This document shows, one piece after another, positions 36,646 to 45,376 of a DNA stretch of 64,000 nucleotides (within the stretch, counting starts at the first letter, position 1; each line of letters opens with the position of its first letter). Source of the stretch: Salibacterium qingdaonense (GTDB lineage Bacteria > Bacillota > Bacilli > Bacillales > Marinococcaceae); contig NZ_FOTY01000017.1 of the NCBI RefSeq assembly GCF_900114715.1, forward strand, positions 1 to 64,000. The letters are read 5' to 3'. Made by a program: the position numbers and the translations under genes. The notes below the pieces were generated by a model that was given only the letters and a program-made list of their open reading frames with translations, did not search any database and was not told the DNA's origin.

Positions 36646-37839
36646 TTATGCTTGTGCTGCGAGGTTCTTTTCCTGTATCTGCCCGATGATGTCCGAGAGC
36701 GTCTCAGCCGATGAGGAGACTTCCTGCATCGAGGCATTCACCTCTTCAATAACGGCTGCGCTGTTCTGCAGGCTGCCATTGGAGTCACTCACAATGTCTG
36801 ACACTTTTTCAAGGGAGCCGGCTACCTGATTCATATTTCCTGTCACTTCACCAATTGCTGTGGATATATCCTGAATAAACTCATCCATTTCTTCCACACC
36901 TGAATGAATGTTTTGGAATACGCGCCCGGCGTTGTGGTTTAATGTTTTCCCTTCTTCCACCGAATCGCCGCCTTTTTCGATCACGCGGACAGCTTGATTC
37001 GTATGCTCCTGGATTTCATTAACCAGATCCCGGATGTTGCCGGTTGCCTGATTTGTCTGTTCGGCCAGTTTCCGAACCTCATCTGCCACGACGGAGAAAC
37101 CTTTCCCGTGCTCTCCTGCTCTTGCTGCCTCAATTGCCGCATTGAGGGCCAGCAGATTTGTTTGATCCGAAATGTCAGTGATCAACGTCAGGATACTGCC
37201 TATCTCCTCCGTCTTCTGTCCGAGGTTCCCCACCACACTCACAGATTGATTCACGTGGTCTCCGATTACATCCATGTGATCCGTGATTTTCCGGACAGCC
37301 TCATCTCCTTCCCGAAAACGCGCGATCGATTCTTTCGAAGATTCGGAGACGAAGGTAATGCTTTCCGAGATCTCCTGCAAGGTGAAAAATATCTGGGACG
37401 AAGTACCGTTGATGTCCTGGATGGTTTTCACCTGTTCATCCGTCCCGGAAGCAAGCTCCTGCACGGTTGTCGCAATTTCATCGACTGCCTGACTCGTCTC
37501 CTTCGTCGATGCTTTAAGATTCGATGAAACCGAAAGGGTCTGCTGAGCCAGCTGATCGAAGTCTTCATCCTTTTCACCGGACACAGAGGACAGTTCTTCT
37601 CCCTGAAACTTCGCTTGATCATTACGCAAAGGGCGCAGCGAAAGGCGTAGATAAAACCAGGCCGCAGCGAGCACTATAATCAGGCTGATGACCGCCGCAC
37701 TCCAGACAGCAGGTGTTACAGGTGTCCCGGAAGTGATCAAAACCACCCAAACGGCCGCTGCTGGAATGAGAGCTGCCACAGCCGAAAAAATGAATAGTTT
37801 TACAAGTAGACGTTGGTATAAAGAATAATCGTTTTGCAT
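36646..37839 (-). CDS. Methyl-accepting chemotaxis protein, short membrane type
   Basis: This is a 397-residue chemoreceptor-like signalling protein. Two TM helices (~13-32 and ~43-65) are joined by only a short loop, so there is no sizeable outer ligand domain. The rest is the cytoplasmic coiled-coil signalling domain with the tip [38 protein letters not shown] (~225-265) that binds CheA/CheW. It probably senses a membrane or cytoplasmic cue. No ribosome site of normal spacing is evident (AGGAAG ~12 nt away). It lies just beside the IS right end and downstream of the TPP-enzyme operon. Confidence 0.92.
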   Translation of the reverse strand: MQNDYSLYQRLLVKLFIFSAVAALIPAAAVWVVLITSGTPVTPAVWSAAVISLIIVLAAAWFYLRLSLRPLRNDQAKFQGEELSSVSGEKDEDFDQLAQQTLSVSSNLKASTKETSQAVDEIATTVQELASGTDEQVKTIQDINGTSSQIFFTLQEISESITFVSESSKESIARFREGDEAVRKITDHMDVIGDHVNQSVSVVGNLGQKTEEIGSILTLITDISDQTNLLALNAAIEAARAGEHGKGFSVVADEVRKLAEQTNQATGNIRDLVNEIQEHTNQAVRVIEKGGDSVEEGKTLNHNAGRVFQNIHSGVEEMDEFIQDISTAIGEVTGNMNQVAGSLEKVSDIVSDSNGSLQNSAAVIEEVNASMQEVSSSAETLSDIIGQIQEKNLAAQA

Positions 37840-37864
37840 CGTTATCGTACACTTCCTAACTGTA

Positions 37865-38242
37865 TTAAATTTTCATTTCGGGTATATCCATGAACTGGAG
37901 CGCATCTTCAAGCGTTGTGAACGCGCGTACTCTTTCATATGTTCCTGCCTTTTTGGACAAGCGGTTGAGCTGCATCTTCAAGGCGACGTTCGGCGCGACG
38001 GTGGCATTTTTTTCTACATTGTCCGACACCCAGCTCATCAATTCGCTCCATACTTCATTCACTTCCGGTTTCGCCACCGAATGAATATTGCTGTTGTCAT
38101 TTAAAAACTTATGGATGCCCGGCTGATTTATCGCCCGTCTTACTACATCCGCCTGTTGTTTCGCTTCTTCAACTGTTTCAGCCATTTCATTGTATTTGAA
38201 GTAGAATACATCTTTATATGTCTTTGTCTCGTATTTTTCCAT
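37865..38242 (-). CDS. Small SpoIIAA/STAS-like protein (tentative)
   Basis: This 125-residue cytoplasmic protein has no confident family. The pattern fits a STAS/SpoIIAA-like alpha/beta fold: a beta-rich start ([12 protein letters not shown]), a helix with [16 protein letters not shown], a [33 protein letters not shown] segment, and an ending [19 protein letters not shown]. The last resembles the typical 'vraF...eeAl.wl' terminus of that fold. It is the third gene of an operon with the TPP enzyme and the carboxymuconolactone decarboxylase-like protein, 12 nt after the latter. Function unknown. Confidence 0.6.
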   Translation of the reverse strand: MEKYETKTYKDVFYFKYNEMAETVEEAKQQADVVRRAINQPGIHKFLNDNSNIHSVAKPEVNEVWSELMSWVSDNVEKNATVAPNVALKMQLNRLSKKAGTYERVRAFTTLEDALQFMDIPEMKI

Positions 38243-38254
38243 GATTACATCCCC

Positions 38255-38626
38255 TTAGTTGTCTTCTTCGAGTACTTCTTTAAAAATAAACAGTGCATGA
38301 ATCGCTTTAGGAAATCCTGCATAAGCGCTGCAATGATGCACAGTTTCCATAATTTCCTCTTTGGAAAGGCCTACGTGCAGAGCTGCTCTGAAGTGGTAAG
38401 CAAGACCCCGACCGGCGTCCCCCTGCGTGATTAAAGAAGAAAGTGTAATAAGTGCCCTCTGTTTCAGATCCAGAGCATCATCGTTATAAACATCACCGTA
38501 CCCGAATTCGAGCGCGAGTTTTGCAAGTCTCGGGGAAAATTTCTGCAGCTCCTCCATAGCGGCCAGGCCAGAAGAGCCTGCCATCTGTTCGATTTGTTTC
38601 CATCCGATCTGTTCTTTCTCTGTCAT
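38255..38626 (-). CDS. Carboxymuconolactone decarboxylase family protein
   Basis: This is a 123-residue CMD/AhpD-like all-helical protein. The family core is visible as LDLKQRALITLSSLITQGDAGRGLAYHFRAALHVGLSKEEIMETVHHCSAYAGFPKAIHAL. It lacks the CxxC of AhpD peroxidases (a single Cys in VHHCSAYAGFP), so it is closer to gamma-carboxymuconolactone decarboxylases, although the actual reaction is unknown. It follows the TPP enzyme by 24 nt and precedes the small STAS-like gene by 12 nt. Co-occurrence with a TPP decarboxylase suggests one small-molecule pathway. Confidence 0.85.
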   Translation of the reverse strand: MTEKEQIGWKQIEQMAGSSGLAAMEELQKFSPRLAKLALEFGYGDVYNDDALDLKQRALITLSSLITQGDAGRGLAYHFRAALHVGLSKEEIMETVHHCSAYAGFPKAIHALFIFKEVLEEDN

Positions 38627-38650
38627 ACTAATACCCTCCTTGCAGCTATT

Positions 38651-40306
38651 TCAGCCCCGCATCATCGTCGGCGGCGTTTCTTCTTTGTCTACCAGTATCT
38701 CGATCACCGTAGGACCTTGTCTGCCCATGGCAGAGCAGCAGGCAGTTTTCACTTCTTCCATTGTTGTGCAGCGGGCGGCGGCTGCGCCGAGTGATTCACC
38801 AAACAACGCTGCGTTCATATCTGTGTCATAACGGACGCCGGCTGATCTGCCGAGATTATTCTTCATTCCCTTGTCCACCATGTCCAGCATACCGTTATTA
38901 AATACGAAAAACAAAACGCCCGCCCGCTGATTCACCGCAGTAGAGACTTCCGTTCCATGCATCAATAAACATCCGTCTCCGGTGAAGCAGGCAATCTTCT
39001 TCTCAGGTGCAGCGATCTTCGCTCCTATTGAAAAGCCGATGCCGTGCCCCATTGCCCCGAACACATCATCAAAGAAAAACGTACCCGCCTGCAAGGTGTC
39101 AAAATACTTGATACCGTAAAACGTGTGACTGCCATCGTCCCCGTAAACAATTGTCTCTTCCGGAATCAGAGTCCGCAATTCTGCCATCACAGCTGCGGTG
39201 GAGAGTCTGGAATGTTTGACGTCTCCGTTTTTCACCACAGCTGCAGCCGCCTCTTCTTCATTTGACCAGTACAGTGCCAAATCCCGTATACCGGAAGCTT
39301 CCACGGGTTCTGCTTCGTCAAGAAGGCGGCGGAGGTTTGTTTTGGCATCCCCTTTTACAAACATCGTTTCAACAGGAAGAGACTTCCCGGCAAACGTATC
39401 ATTATAATCAAGCTGGATGATTTTTTTTGGATACATCGATTCATTCATCCCCGCGATGGACATGTCGCTTAGAGTGGAGCCGACAACAACAAATACATCT
39501 GTTCCCTCCTGAAGATAGGTGCTTGCGGCTTGTGTCCCCCCCAACCCGAAACTACCGAGTGATAAGGGATGTTTCGTTGGGAACGTTCCTTTACCCCCGG
39601 GAGTTGTCATCACCGGAATATTCCACTCTTCCGCTGTCTGCCGGACTTCTTCATAGGCGTTTGAAATATGTACTCCTTTTCCTAAAAGCATAACCGGACG
39701 TTCAGCTCTGTGGAGTTCCTTTTCCATTTCCTTCAGTTTCATAGATACCATATGCTCTTTGATTTGAAAGGCAGGAAGCTCAAACGGTTCTATTTCTGTA
39801 GTCAGCACATCCAGCGGAATCGAGAGATGAACCGGACCTTTCTCTCCGGTAAGTGCTTTTTGAAAGGCATGCTGTAAATAGTTTTTCAAAGAACGGCTGT
39901 CTTCCACCTTGGCACTGAATTTCGTTACGGGTTTAAAAAGCTCTGTTAAATCTGTTCCGAACATACTTGAATCCTGTCCCAGTGCCTTTCCGGTTTCATA
40001 TAAAGGCGGGTGTCCTGTAATAATCAACACAGGGGCATGGTACGCTTTCGCCTGACCGGCAGCCGTTAAAAGATTCGTTCCGCCCGGGCCCGACGTTCCT
40101 ACAGCAACTCCGAGAGTCTGGTTCTGCATCGCATAGCCTGCGGCCATATAACCGCCGCCTCCCTCATGACGGGTCAACACAAAATCCATGCCCTGAGCTT
40201 CCATCTCCAGTATCAAAGGAACAACAGGTTTCCCCGGAATTCCAAACGCGTGCCTGCATCCTATTTTCTTCAAGTTTTCCACCAAAACAGATGCAACTTT
40301 TGGCAT
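38651..40306 (-). CDS. TPP-dependent acetolactate synthase-like enzyme
   Basis: This is a 551-residue thiamine diphosphate enzyme of the acetolactate synthase / benzoylformate decarboxylase superfamily. The N-terminal PYR domain has the activating Glu in VLTRHEGGGGYMAAGYA (~48), the central domain lies at ~190-330, and the C-terminal PP domain has the TPP-Mg motif GDGCLLMHG...FVFNN (~430-455). It is not a clear IlvB: there is no adjacent small subunit, and the neighbours are CMD- and STAS-like genes. The reaction is probably a 2-oxoacid decarboxylation or condensation, and the substrate is unknown. It is first in its operon and divergent from the EAL gene. Confidence 0.85.
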   Translation of the reverse strand: MPKVASVLVENLKKIGCRHAFGIPGKPVVPLILEMEAQGMDFVLTRHEGGGGYMAAGYAMQNQTLGVAVGTSGPGGTNLLTAAGQAKAYHAPVLIITGHPPLYETGKALGQDSSMFGTDLTELFKPVTKFSAKVEDSRSLKNYLQHAFQKALTGEKGPVHLSIPLDVLTTEIEPFELPAFQIKEHMVSMKLKEMEKELHRAERPVMLLGKGVHISNAYEEVRQTAEEWNIPVMTTPGGKGTFPTKHPLSLGSFGLGGTQAASTYLQEGTDVFVVVGSTLSDMSIAGMNESMYPKKIIQLDYNDTFAGKSLPVETMFVKGDAKTNLRRLLDEAEPVEASGIRDLALYWSNEEEAAAAVVKNGDVKHSRLSTAAVMAELRTLIPEETIVYGDDGSHTFYGIKYFDTLQAGTFFFDDVFGAMGHGIGFSIGAKIAAPEKKIACFTGDGCLLMHGTEVSTAVNQRAGVLFFVFNNGMLDMVDKGMKNNLGRSAGVRYDTDMNAALFGESLGAAAARCTTMEEVKTACCSAMGRQGPTVIEILVDKEETPPTMMRG

Positions 40307-40568
40307 ATATCTTTTTTCACCCTCCCGTTTTATGGTATCGTATAGTACTTATGTTACTTCCTCTTTATTATCGGTCAAAATATTACATTTTCAAGAGAAA
40401 AAGTCCAGTCACAGTGAAAATTCTATATTATCAAAGGGGCGGATGGAATAATAAGATTCCCCGTCTTTTTTGCGAATACGTGAATCATTTTTCCTGGTTT
40501 TTTATGCTTACGTCGTTAAAAATCCGGGTATGAAAGATAGAACGAACATATAAGCTGGAGGGATTGAC

Positions 40569-41621
40569 ATGAAGAACGGATGCGACATCTGCATGCCGCA
40601 GCACAAAGGATACACCATAACATTTAAAAACAAACAGAATATGGAGCCGCTTCTCCCTTATTTTTCTACCTTCGACAACAACGGGTGGATGAAAATAGAT
40701 AATAGTACGTTCTGGGCAGAGGAATCGATTGTTTTTGATATACTGGATTACCTTGAAGCACACTTTGACACGTCAAACATACTGGCGGCATCCGCCGAAA
40801 AAACCAATCAGGCAGTCCATGAGTCCAATATGCTGCCGGTCTCTGCCCTGCATCAAAAGAAAGAGGCGAGCTGGATTGATACCATCATAGACGAAGATAG
40901 AATTTTATCCTATTTCCAGCCGATTGTCCGAAAGAATGGAGAAGATCTGGAGGTTATCGGACATGAAATCCTGGCCCGCGGGATGGCTGAAGACGGCAGT
41001 ATTATTTCACCTTTTCACATGCTGGAGGCAGCCCGCACAAGAAACCGGCTGTTTTCGCTGGACCGCGCCTTCCGTCTAAAAGCCGTGGAGAACGCCGCTG
41101 TGGTTAAGGGGAAAATGATATTTATCAACTTTATCCCGACCGCCATTTACGTTCCCGAACACTGCTTGTCCTCCACCATTGAACGGATTAATAAACTCGG
41201 TATCCATCCCGGTAATGTTGTGTTTGAAGTGGTGGAAAGCGATGAAGTACAGGAACTGAGCCATCTGAAAAACATCCTCAACCACTACAGAGACTCCGGC
41301 TTCCAGTATGCCCTCGATGACGTCGGTACCGGGGTCAATCATATTGAAAAGACCGACTACCTCCAGCCTGATATTGTAAAACTGGCGAGGGAGCACGTAG
41401 ACGGCATTACCGGGGACCCCGGCAAACAAAAGGCAGCCCGCTCTCTGCTTGAAACTGCTGCCGGAACCGGTGCAAAGACCCTCGCTGAAGGTGTGGAACG
41501 CAAAGAAGATATGGACATGCTCTCGGACATGGGATATGAACTTTTTCAAGGGTATTATTTTGCCAAACCGCAGAAAGAGCCGGTGCAGGCAGTAAGGGAG
41601 GCTGGTGATGACTGCATGTAA
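40569..41621 (+). CDS. EAL domain protein with CxxC-bearing N-terminus
   Basis: This 350-residue cytoplasmic protein has an unrecognised ~105-residue N-terminal part (starting MKNGCDICMPQ, with a CxxC) and a C-terminal EAL domain. EAL is present as GHEILARG, and the further positions are FINFIPTAIYV (Asn), VVFEVVESDEV (Glu), ALDDVGTGVN (Asp-Asp), IVKLAREHV (Lys), TLAEGVER (Glu) and ELFQGYYFAKP (Gln). The metal and catalytic residues therefore look retained, and c-di-GMP phosphodiesterase activity is plausible. GGAGGG lies ~8 nt before ATG. It overlaps the following GGDEF gene by 14 nt. Confidence 0.9.
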   Translation: MKNGCDICMPQHKGYTITFKNKQNMEPLLPYFSTFDNNGWMKIDNSTFWAEESIVFDILDYLEAHFDTSNILAASAEKTNQAVHESNMLPVSALHQKKEASWIDTIIDEDRILSYFQPIVRKNGEDLEVIGHEILARGMAEDGSIISPFHMLEAARTRNRLFSLDRAFRLKAVENAAVVKGKMIFINFIPTAIYVPEHCLSSTIERINKLGIHPGNVVFEVVESDEVQELSHLKNILNHYRDSGFQYALDDVGTGVNHIEKTDYLQPDIVKLAREHVDGITGDPGKQKAARSLLETAAGTGAKTLAEGVERKEDMDMLSDMGYELFQGYYFAKPQKEPVQAVREAGDDCM

Positions 41622-42606
41622 GTGGAACACCCCCGGCATTCTGTACATTATCCAGTTTCTGCAGACAAAAAGCCAGATTGCTTTTCTTTACATTCTATAT
41701 GGTATTTTCGCGGCTGTCCTGGTTCTGGACAGCATTGTTCTGATCGATTTCTCATCGTATGTGATGGGAGCCTGGGCCGCCTTTGTCGCCGGAGGGAGCG
41801 TGGTACTCCATCACGTATTGAAAAAGAAGCAGACAGTGCTTCTCAGCGTTTATTTACTGTGCTGCATGGTGTGGTGGTCCAGCGCAGTCCTCTGGTCCGG
41901 CGGACTGAGCAGTCCATTGTTCTACTATGCCCAGGTGGTTCTGCTGTTGTATGCCTTGTCCTGTTCCCTGATTTTATTGACAGCCGGCGCTGTCTTCTAC
42001 AGCCTGACAACGTTAGGAAGCCTGCTTTTTTATTCCGTCGGAACAAATAACGTCGTTGAGCCGCTGAGTATGATTGTCGTACATCTTCTCACGCTTGCTG
42101 CCGGTTTTTTTCTGTTGTATGCTGTCGAACATTACCAACAGACATGGAAGCACTGGAAGTATAAAGCAAACACCGATTATTTGACGGGGCTTTATAACCG
42201 GGAAGGATTGATGGAGCGGTGGGACCATACCGCACCGATCAGCGGCATATTCGGTGTTTTGGATCTGGATGATTTTAAGTCCATTAATGATCAATACGGC
42301 CATGAAGCGGGCGATGTGATTATTCAGAGGGCTGGGACTGCGTTATCGAACTTTATGGAGGATAAAGGGGCGGCCGGCAGAATCGGCGGGGATGAATTTG
42401 TCATGTTTCTTCCGGCTGATATGCCGGTAGAGGAGGCAGAAGCAGCGGTGGAACATACCATCTCTTCTGCCGGCACGGATCTGGATGCTTTTGTCGGTGC
42501 GTCCGTCGGGTTTGTTCCCTATCACAAGTACACGCATGACTTTCAAATGTTGTACAGCGCAGCGGACCGAAAAATGTATGAAAAAAAAGCGGGAGTTTTC
42601 AGCTGA
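41608..42606 (+). CDS. Membrane diguanylate cyclase (GGDEF)
   Basis: This 332-residue protein has five or six TM helices (~15-170) and a C-terminal GGDEF domain (~180-330: ANTDYLTGLYNREGL, FGVLDLDDFKSINDQYGHEAGD, RIGGDEFVMFLP). The active-site motif is intact, so it should make c-di-GMP. I see no RxxD inhibitory site in the residues before GGDEF, so product feedback may be missing. The start at ATG 41608 has GGGAGG 6 nt before. It overlaps the EAL gene, forming a synthesis/degradation pair under one promoter. Confidence 0.92.
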   Translation: MTACKWNTPGILYIIQFLQTKSQIAFLYILYGIFAAVLVLDSIVLIDFSSYVMGAWAAFVAGGSVVLHHVLKKKQTVLLSVYLLCCMVWWSSAVLWSGGLSSPLFYYAQVVLLLYALSCSLILLTAGAVFYSLTTLGSLLFYSVGTNNVVEPLSMIVVHLLTLAAGFFLLYAVEHYQQTWKHWKYKANTDYLTGLYNREGLMERWDHTAPISGIFGVLDLDDFKSINDQYGHEAGDVIIQRAGTALSNFMEDKGAAGRIGGDEFVMFLPADMPVEEAEAAVEHTISSAGTDLDAFVGASVGFVPYHKYTHDFQMLYSAADRKMYEKKAGVFS

Positions 42607-42690
42607 TTTGGCGGCATCTATCACTTTATTCTGCATGCCTCCAGGCAACGGAACACGGAAGCTCGATTCCGTTTAACCCCCTGCTCATCC

Positions 42691-42736
42691 AAAACAAATA
42701 AAGCCTTCGGTATCGACCGAAGGCTTTATTTGTTTT
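42691..42736. terminator. Bidirectional terminator between GGDEF and chemoreceptor genes
   Basis: AACAAATAAAGCCTTCGGT and its complement form a nearly perfect stem around ATCG, with A-rich 5' and T-rich 3' flanks. It lies between two convergent genes. Confidence 0.88.
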
Positions 42737-42769
42737 GGTTCAGGTGTTCTGTTCAGATGGCATATCCTG

Positions 42770-43609
42770 CTATAGAGAAACGTTCTCTTCCATGTATTTT
42801 TTCAGGTTGTTGGAGGTTTCGTTCAGTTTTTCGATCTCAGCCATGAAATCAGTAACCAGCTTTGCTTCTTCCTGGGTGGAAGTGGCAATGTCCTGAAAAT
42901 CATTTTCCATTCTGCTGATGGACTGTTGAATTTCATTCAGCGTGTCTTCAATGCGGACTGTTGCCTCTTTGGAATCATTCGAGAGCTTGCGGACTTCATT
43001 GGCAACCACCCCGAAACCGGCTCCTTCCTTGCCGACACGTGCCGCTTCAATGGCAGCGTTCAAGCCAAGCAGGTTGGTTTGATCGCTGATTCCTTTAATA
43101 GTGGATGTCACTTCCGTAATATTGGAAGAATGTTCAACGGCGGCTTTGGTGTTTTCCGAAATTTGTTCGGTTGTCGCCGATAACTGCTCGGAATGCGCCG
43201 CAATATGCTGGACCTTGCTGACCAGTGTTTCCGAGATCGAATCCATCGACTCGATGATCGACGAAAATTCTTCCTTCTGCTTTGTGCTGACTGCCGCGTT
43301 CACCCCGGCAACAATTTGTCCATTTTCCTTGATTGGAAAAGAAATGCTGTCAAAGGGAACACCGAATTCCTCCGCTCCTACTTTCACTACTGTCGTTCCT
43401 TCTGCATTCACCTGCTTGAAATTCATGTAACCTTCCGGCAGCGGATCCCCCGGCTTGTGGCCGAAATTCAATTCGCGGCTCGGGGCATAGTAAAGATACT
43501 TTTCATGATCAAACACCGTAATCATCGTATCCTCGCGCAGAATTTCCTTAATATATGGGATAGACGTAATAAATGCCTGAACTTTATCAATTTCCTGAGT
43601 GGTTTCCAT
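42770..43609 (-). CDS. Soluble chemoreceptor-like signalling protein (YfmS type)
   Basis: This 279-residue cytoplasmic protein has no TM helix. The N-terminal ~130 residues form a sensor domain ([44 protein letters not shown]...). The second half is a compact MCP signalling domain with tip [38 protein letters not shown]. Architecture and length resemble B. subtilis YfmS. I chose ATG 43609 because GAAAGGTG precedes it by 8 nt and the longer frame would run into a sigma-D-like promoter. Ligand unknown. Confidence 0.9.
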   Translation of the reverse strand: METTQEIDKVQAFITSIPYIKEILREDTMITVFDHEKYLYYAPSRELNFGHKPGDPLPEGYMNFKQVNAEGTTVVKVGAEEFGVPFDSISFPIKENGQIVAGVNAAVSTKQKEEFSSIIESMDSISETLVSKVQHIAAHSEQLSATTEQISENTKAAVEHSSNITEVTSTIKGISDQTNLLGLNAAIEAARVGKEGAGFGVVANEVRKLSNDSKEATVRIEDTLNEIQQSISRMENDFQDIATSTQEEAKLVTDFMAEIEKLNETSNNLKKYMEENVSL

Positions 43610-43643
43610 CTTAAAAACACCTTTCAACATGTTATCGATAATT

Positions 43644-43671
43644 ATATCGACATGTTTCACGCAGGACTTAA
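43644..43671 (-). promoter_or_regulatory. Sigma-D-like promoter for the soluble chemoreceptor
   Basis: TTAA (43668-43671), 16-bp spacer, GTCGATAT (43644-43651) on the minus strand resembles the motility sigma-D consensus TAAA-N15-GCCGATAT. It lies ~35 nt before the chosen start of a chemoreceptor gene, where sigma-D control would be expected. Confidence 0.55.
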
Positions 43672-43739
43672 CATCTAGATCCGTTTCTGTTAAGAAAAAT
43701 AAAATATAATATAATAGGCCTATTTATATAGAAATAAAA

Positions 43740-43765
43740 CCCCCGTCACGTGTCTTGTGCGGGGG
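43740..43765 (-). terminator. Terminator after the SDR gene
   Basis: CCCCCGCAC pairs with GTGACGGGGG (bulged A) and is followed on the minus strand by TTTTATTT. It separates the SDR gene from the chemoreceptor. Confidence 0.8.
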
Positions 43766-43778
43766 AGGACGCTCTCGG

Positions 43779-44528
43779 TTACTTTGTATTGGTGAAGCCG
43801 CCGTCGATACGGATAACTTCTCCGTTAATGTACTGCGCCGGGCTTGTCAGCAGGAAAGTGACCAACTCCGCCACTTCTTCCGGGGTTCCCAGCCGCTTCT
43901 GCGGAATGCCGCCGGCGGCGTTTTCTTTCATCTCCGGATTCGCCTCATAAAAGTCCTTTACCATCGGCGTTTCCGTCGGCCCTGGTGCAATCGCGTTTAC
44001 CCGGAGGCCATCTTTTGCATATTCTGCCACCATGCTTTTTGTCAATCCAACGATACCGTGTTTCGTCGCAGAATAAGTGACAACCGAATCCTGTCCGATT
44101 ACACCGGCACTTGATGATGTATTAACGATCGCTCCGCCTCCGTTGTTGATCATTACTTCTGCCACATAGCGGACTCCGTACATAGCACCGAGCAGGTTAA
44201 TGCCGACAATCTGCTCGATTTCTTCCGGCTCTGTCTCGAGAAAATAGCCGCCGCTTCCGGAAATCCCGGCATTATTGAAAAAGTAATCTATGCGTCCGAA
44301 ATGCTCCATCGTCTGATCCACATATTTTTTCACATCTTCTTTCTTGGAGACATCGGCTGTCACTGCAATAGCGTCGACTCCTTTTTCCTTTACCAATTCA
44401 ACAGTTTCCAAGGCGGATTCTTCTTTCACATCCACCACCGAAATGTTTACGCCTTCCTCGGCCATCCGCAGGGCTGCTGCTTGTCCCAGACCACTTCCGC
44501 CGCCGGTAATAATCGCTGCATTACTCAT
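43779..44528 (-). CDS. Short-chain dehydrogenase/reductase
   Basis: This is a 249-residue classical SDR. It shows the Rossmann loop AIITGGGSGLGQAAALRMAEEG, NNAG in YFFNNAGISGSGG, the catalytic Ser in IVNTSSSAGVIG, and YxxxK in VVTYSATKHGIV (~150-154). The Asp in VDVKEE after the second strand suggests NAD(H) preference. AGGAGG lies 7 nt before ATG 44528; an earlier in-frame ATG at 44546 lacks such a site. It is monocistronic. Substrate is not predictable. Confidence 0.92.
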   Translation of the reverse strand: MSNAAIITGGGSGLGQAAALRMAEEGVNISVVDVKEESALETVELVKEKGVDAIAVTADVSKKEDVKKYVDQTMEHFGRIDYFFNNAGISGSGGYFLETEPEEIEQIVGINLLGAMYGVRYVAEVMINNGGGAIVNTSSSAGVIGQDSVVTYSATKHGIVGLTKSMVAEYAKDGLRVNAIAPGPTETPMVKDFYEANPEMKENAAGGIPQKRLGTPEEVAELVTFLLTSPAQYINGEVIRIDGGFTNTK

Positions 44529-44692
44529 TGTTCTGCCTCCTGTCATGTTGAGAAATCATTTTTATCGTACACCTTCCCAGCCATCAAGAAAAGCATAAAG
44601 CCCTCGATTACATCGAGTAATATAGAAAAATAGAAAGGAGAATGAGACACTGAAAAAAGAAAAAAGTATTTTTTATTTGAGGAGGACGACAA

Positions 44693-45304
44693 TTGGATAT
44701 CCAAAGGCAGCGGAAACTCTTTGACCGTCAGGCAGAGAAGTATGCCAGCCGCGCAGGCAAACGGGGGCCTGATCATAAGTGGCGGCAGAGGCTGTTGTCC
44801 AAAGCAAAAGGAAACATTTTGGAAGTCTCCGTAGGGGCGGGGACAAATTTCTCGTATTATCCCGGGGATGCCTCCATTACCGCGGTTGATTTCAGTCCTG
44901 CTATGCTGGAAACGGCCCGGGACACAGCGCAAAAACAAAACAAAAAGATGACAGAATTTATTTGCGGGAATGTCGAAACCCTGGACCTCCCTGAGCATTC
45001 GTTTGATACGGTCGTTTCCACCTTGTCCATGTGTGCTTACCCAAACCCGGAGCATGTCCTGCGTCTGCTGTCGACATGGTGCCGCAAAGATGGAGAGATT
45101 CTACTTCTGGAGCATGGGGTAAGTTCGAATCGTATGATTGCCAAGCTTCAACATATATTCGACCCTGTTTTCCAAAAGAGAGTGGGCTGTCATATCAACA
45201 GAGATCTTATGGCGCTTGTGCACCAAGCTCCTGTAACCATAAAACGGGAAGAACACGCCCTTTTCGGAGCGGTTCATCTCATTTGGGGCAAGCCGAACCC
45301 TTAA
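44693..45304 (+). CDS. Class I SAM-dependent methyltransferase
   Basis: This is a 203-residue methyltransferase with motif I in GNILEVSVGAGTNFSYYP (~40-56), acidic motif II in ITAVDFSPAMLETAR, and a motif IV-like LPEHSFDTVVSTLSMCAYPNPEHVLRLL. The overall pattern (FDRQAEKYASR start, EHGVSS near the end of the core) resembles the UbiE/PhcB-like group acting on small molecules or lipids. The start is TTG, 7 nt after GGAGG. It is divergent from the SDR and convergent with the GMC oxidoreductase. Substrate unknown. Confidence 0.88.
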   Translation: MDIQRQRKLFDRQAEKYASRAGKRGPDHKWRQRLLSKAKGNILEVSVGAGTNFSYYPGDASITAVDFSPAMLETARDTAQKQNKKMTEFICGNVETLDLPEHSFDTVVSTLSMCAYPNPEHVLRLLSTWCRKDGEILLLEHGVSSNRMIAKLQHIFDPVFQKRVGCHINRDLMALVHQAPVTIKREEHALFGAVHLIWGKPNP

Positions 45305-45326
45305 CAGCAAAGACCGGAATACAGCC

Positions 45327-45366
45327 AAAAAAGAAGAAGGCACTCCTTCTGAAAGAGGCCTTCTTT
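45327..45366. terminator. Terminator between methyltransferase and GMC genes
   Basis: AAGAAGGC and GCCTTCTT arms with a loop containing ACTCCTTCTGAAAGAG. Flanking A-rich and T-rich stretches suggest it serves both convergent genes. Confidence 0.65.
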
Positions 45367-45376
45367 ATAAATTATT

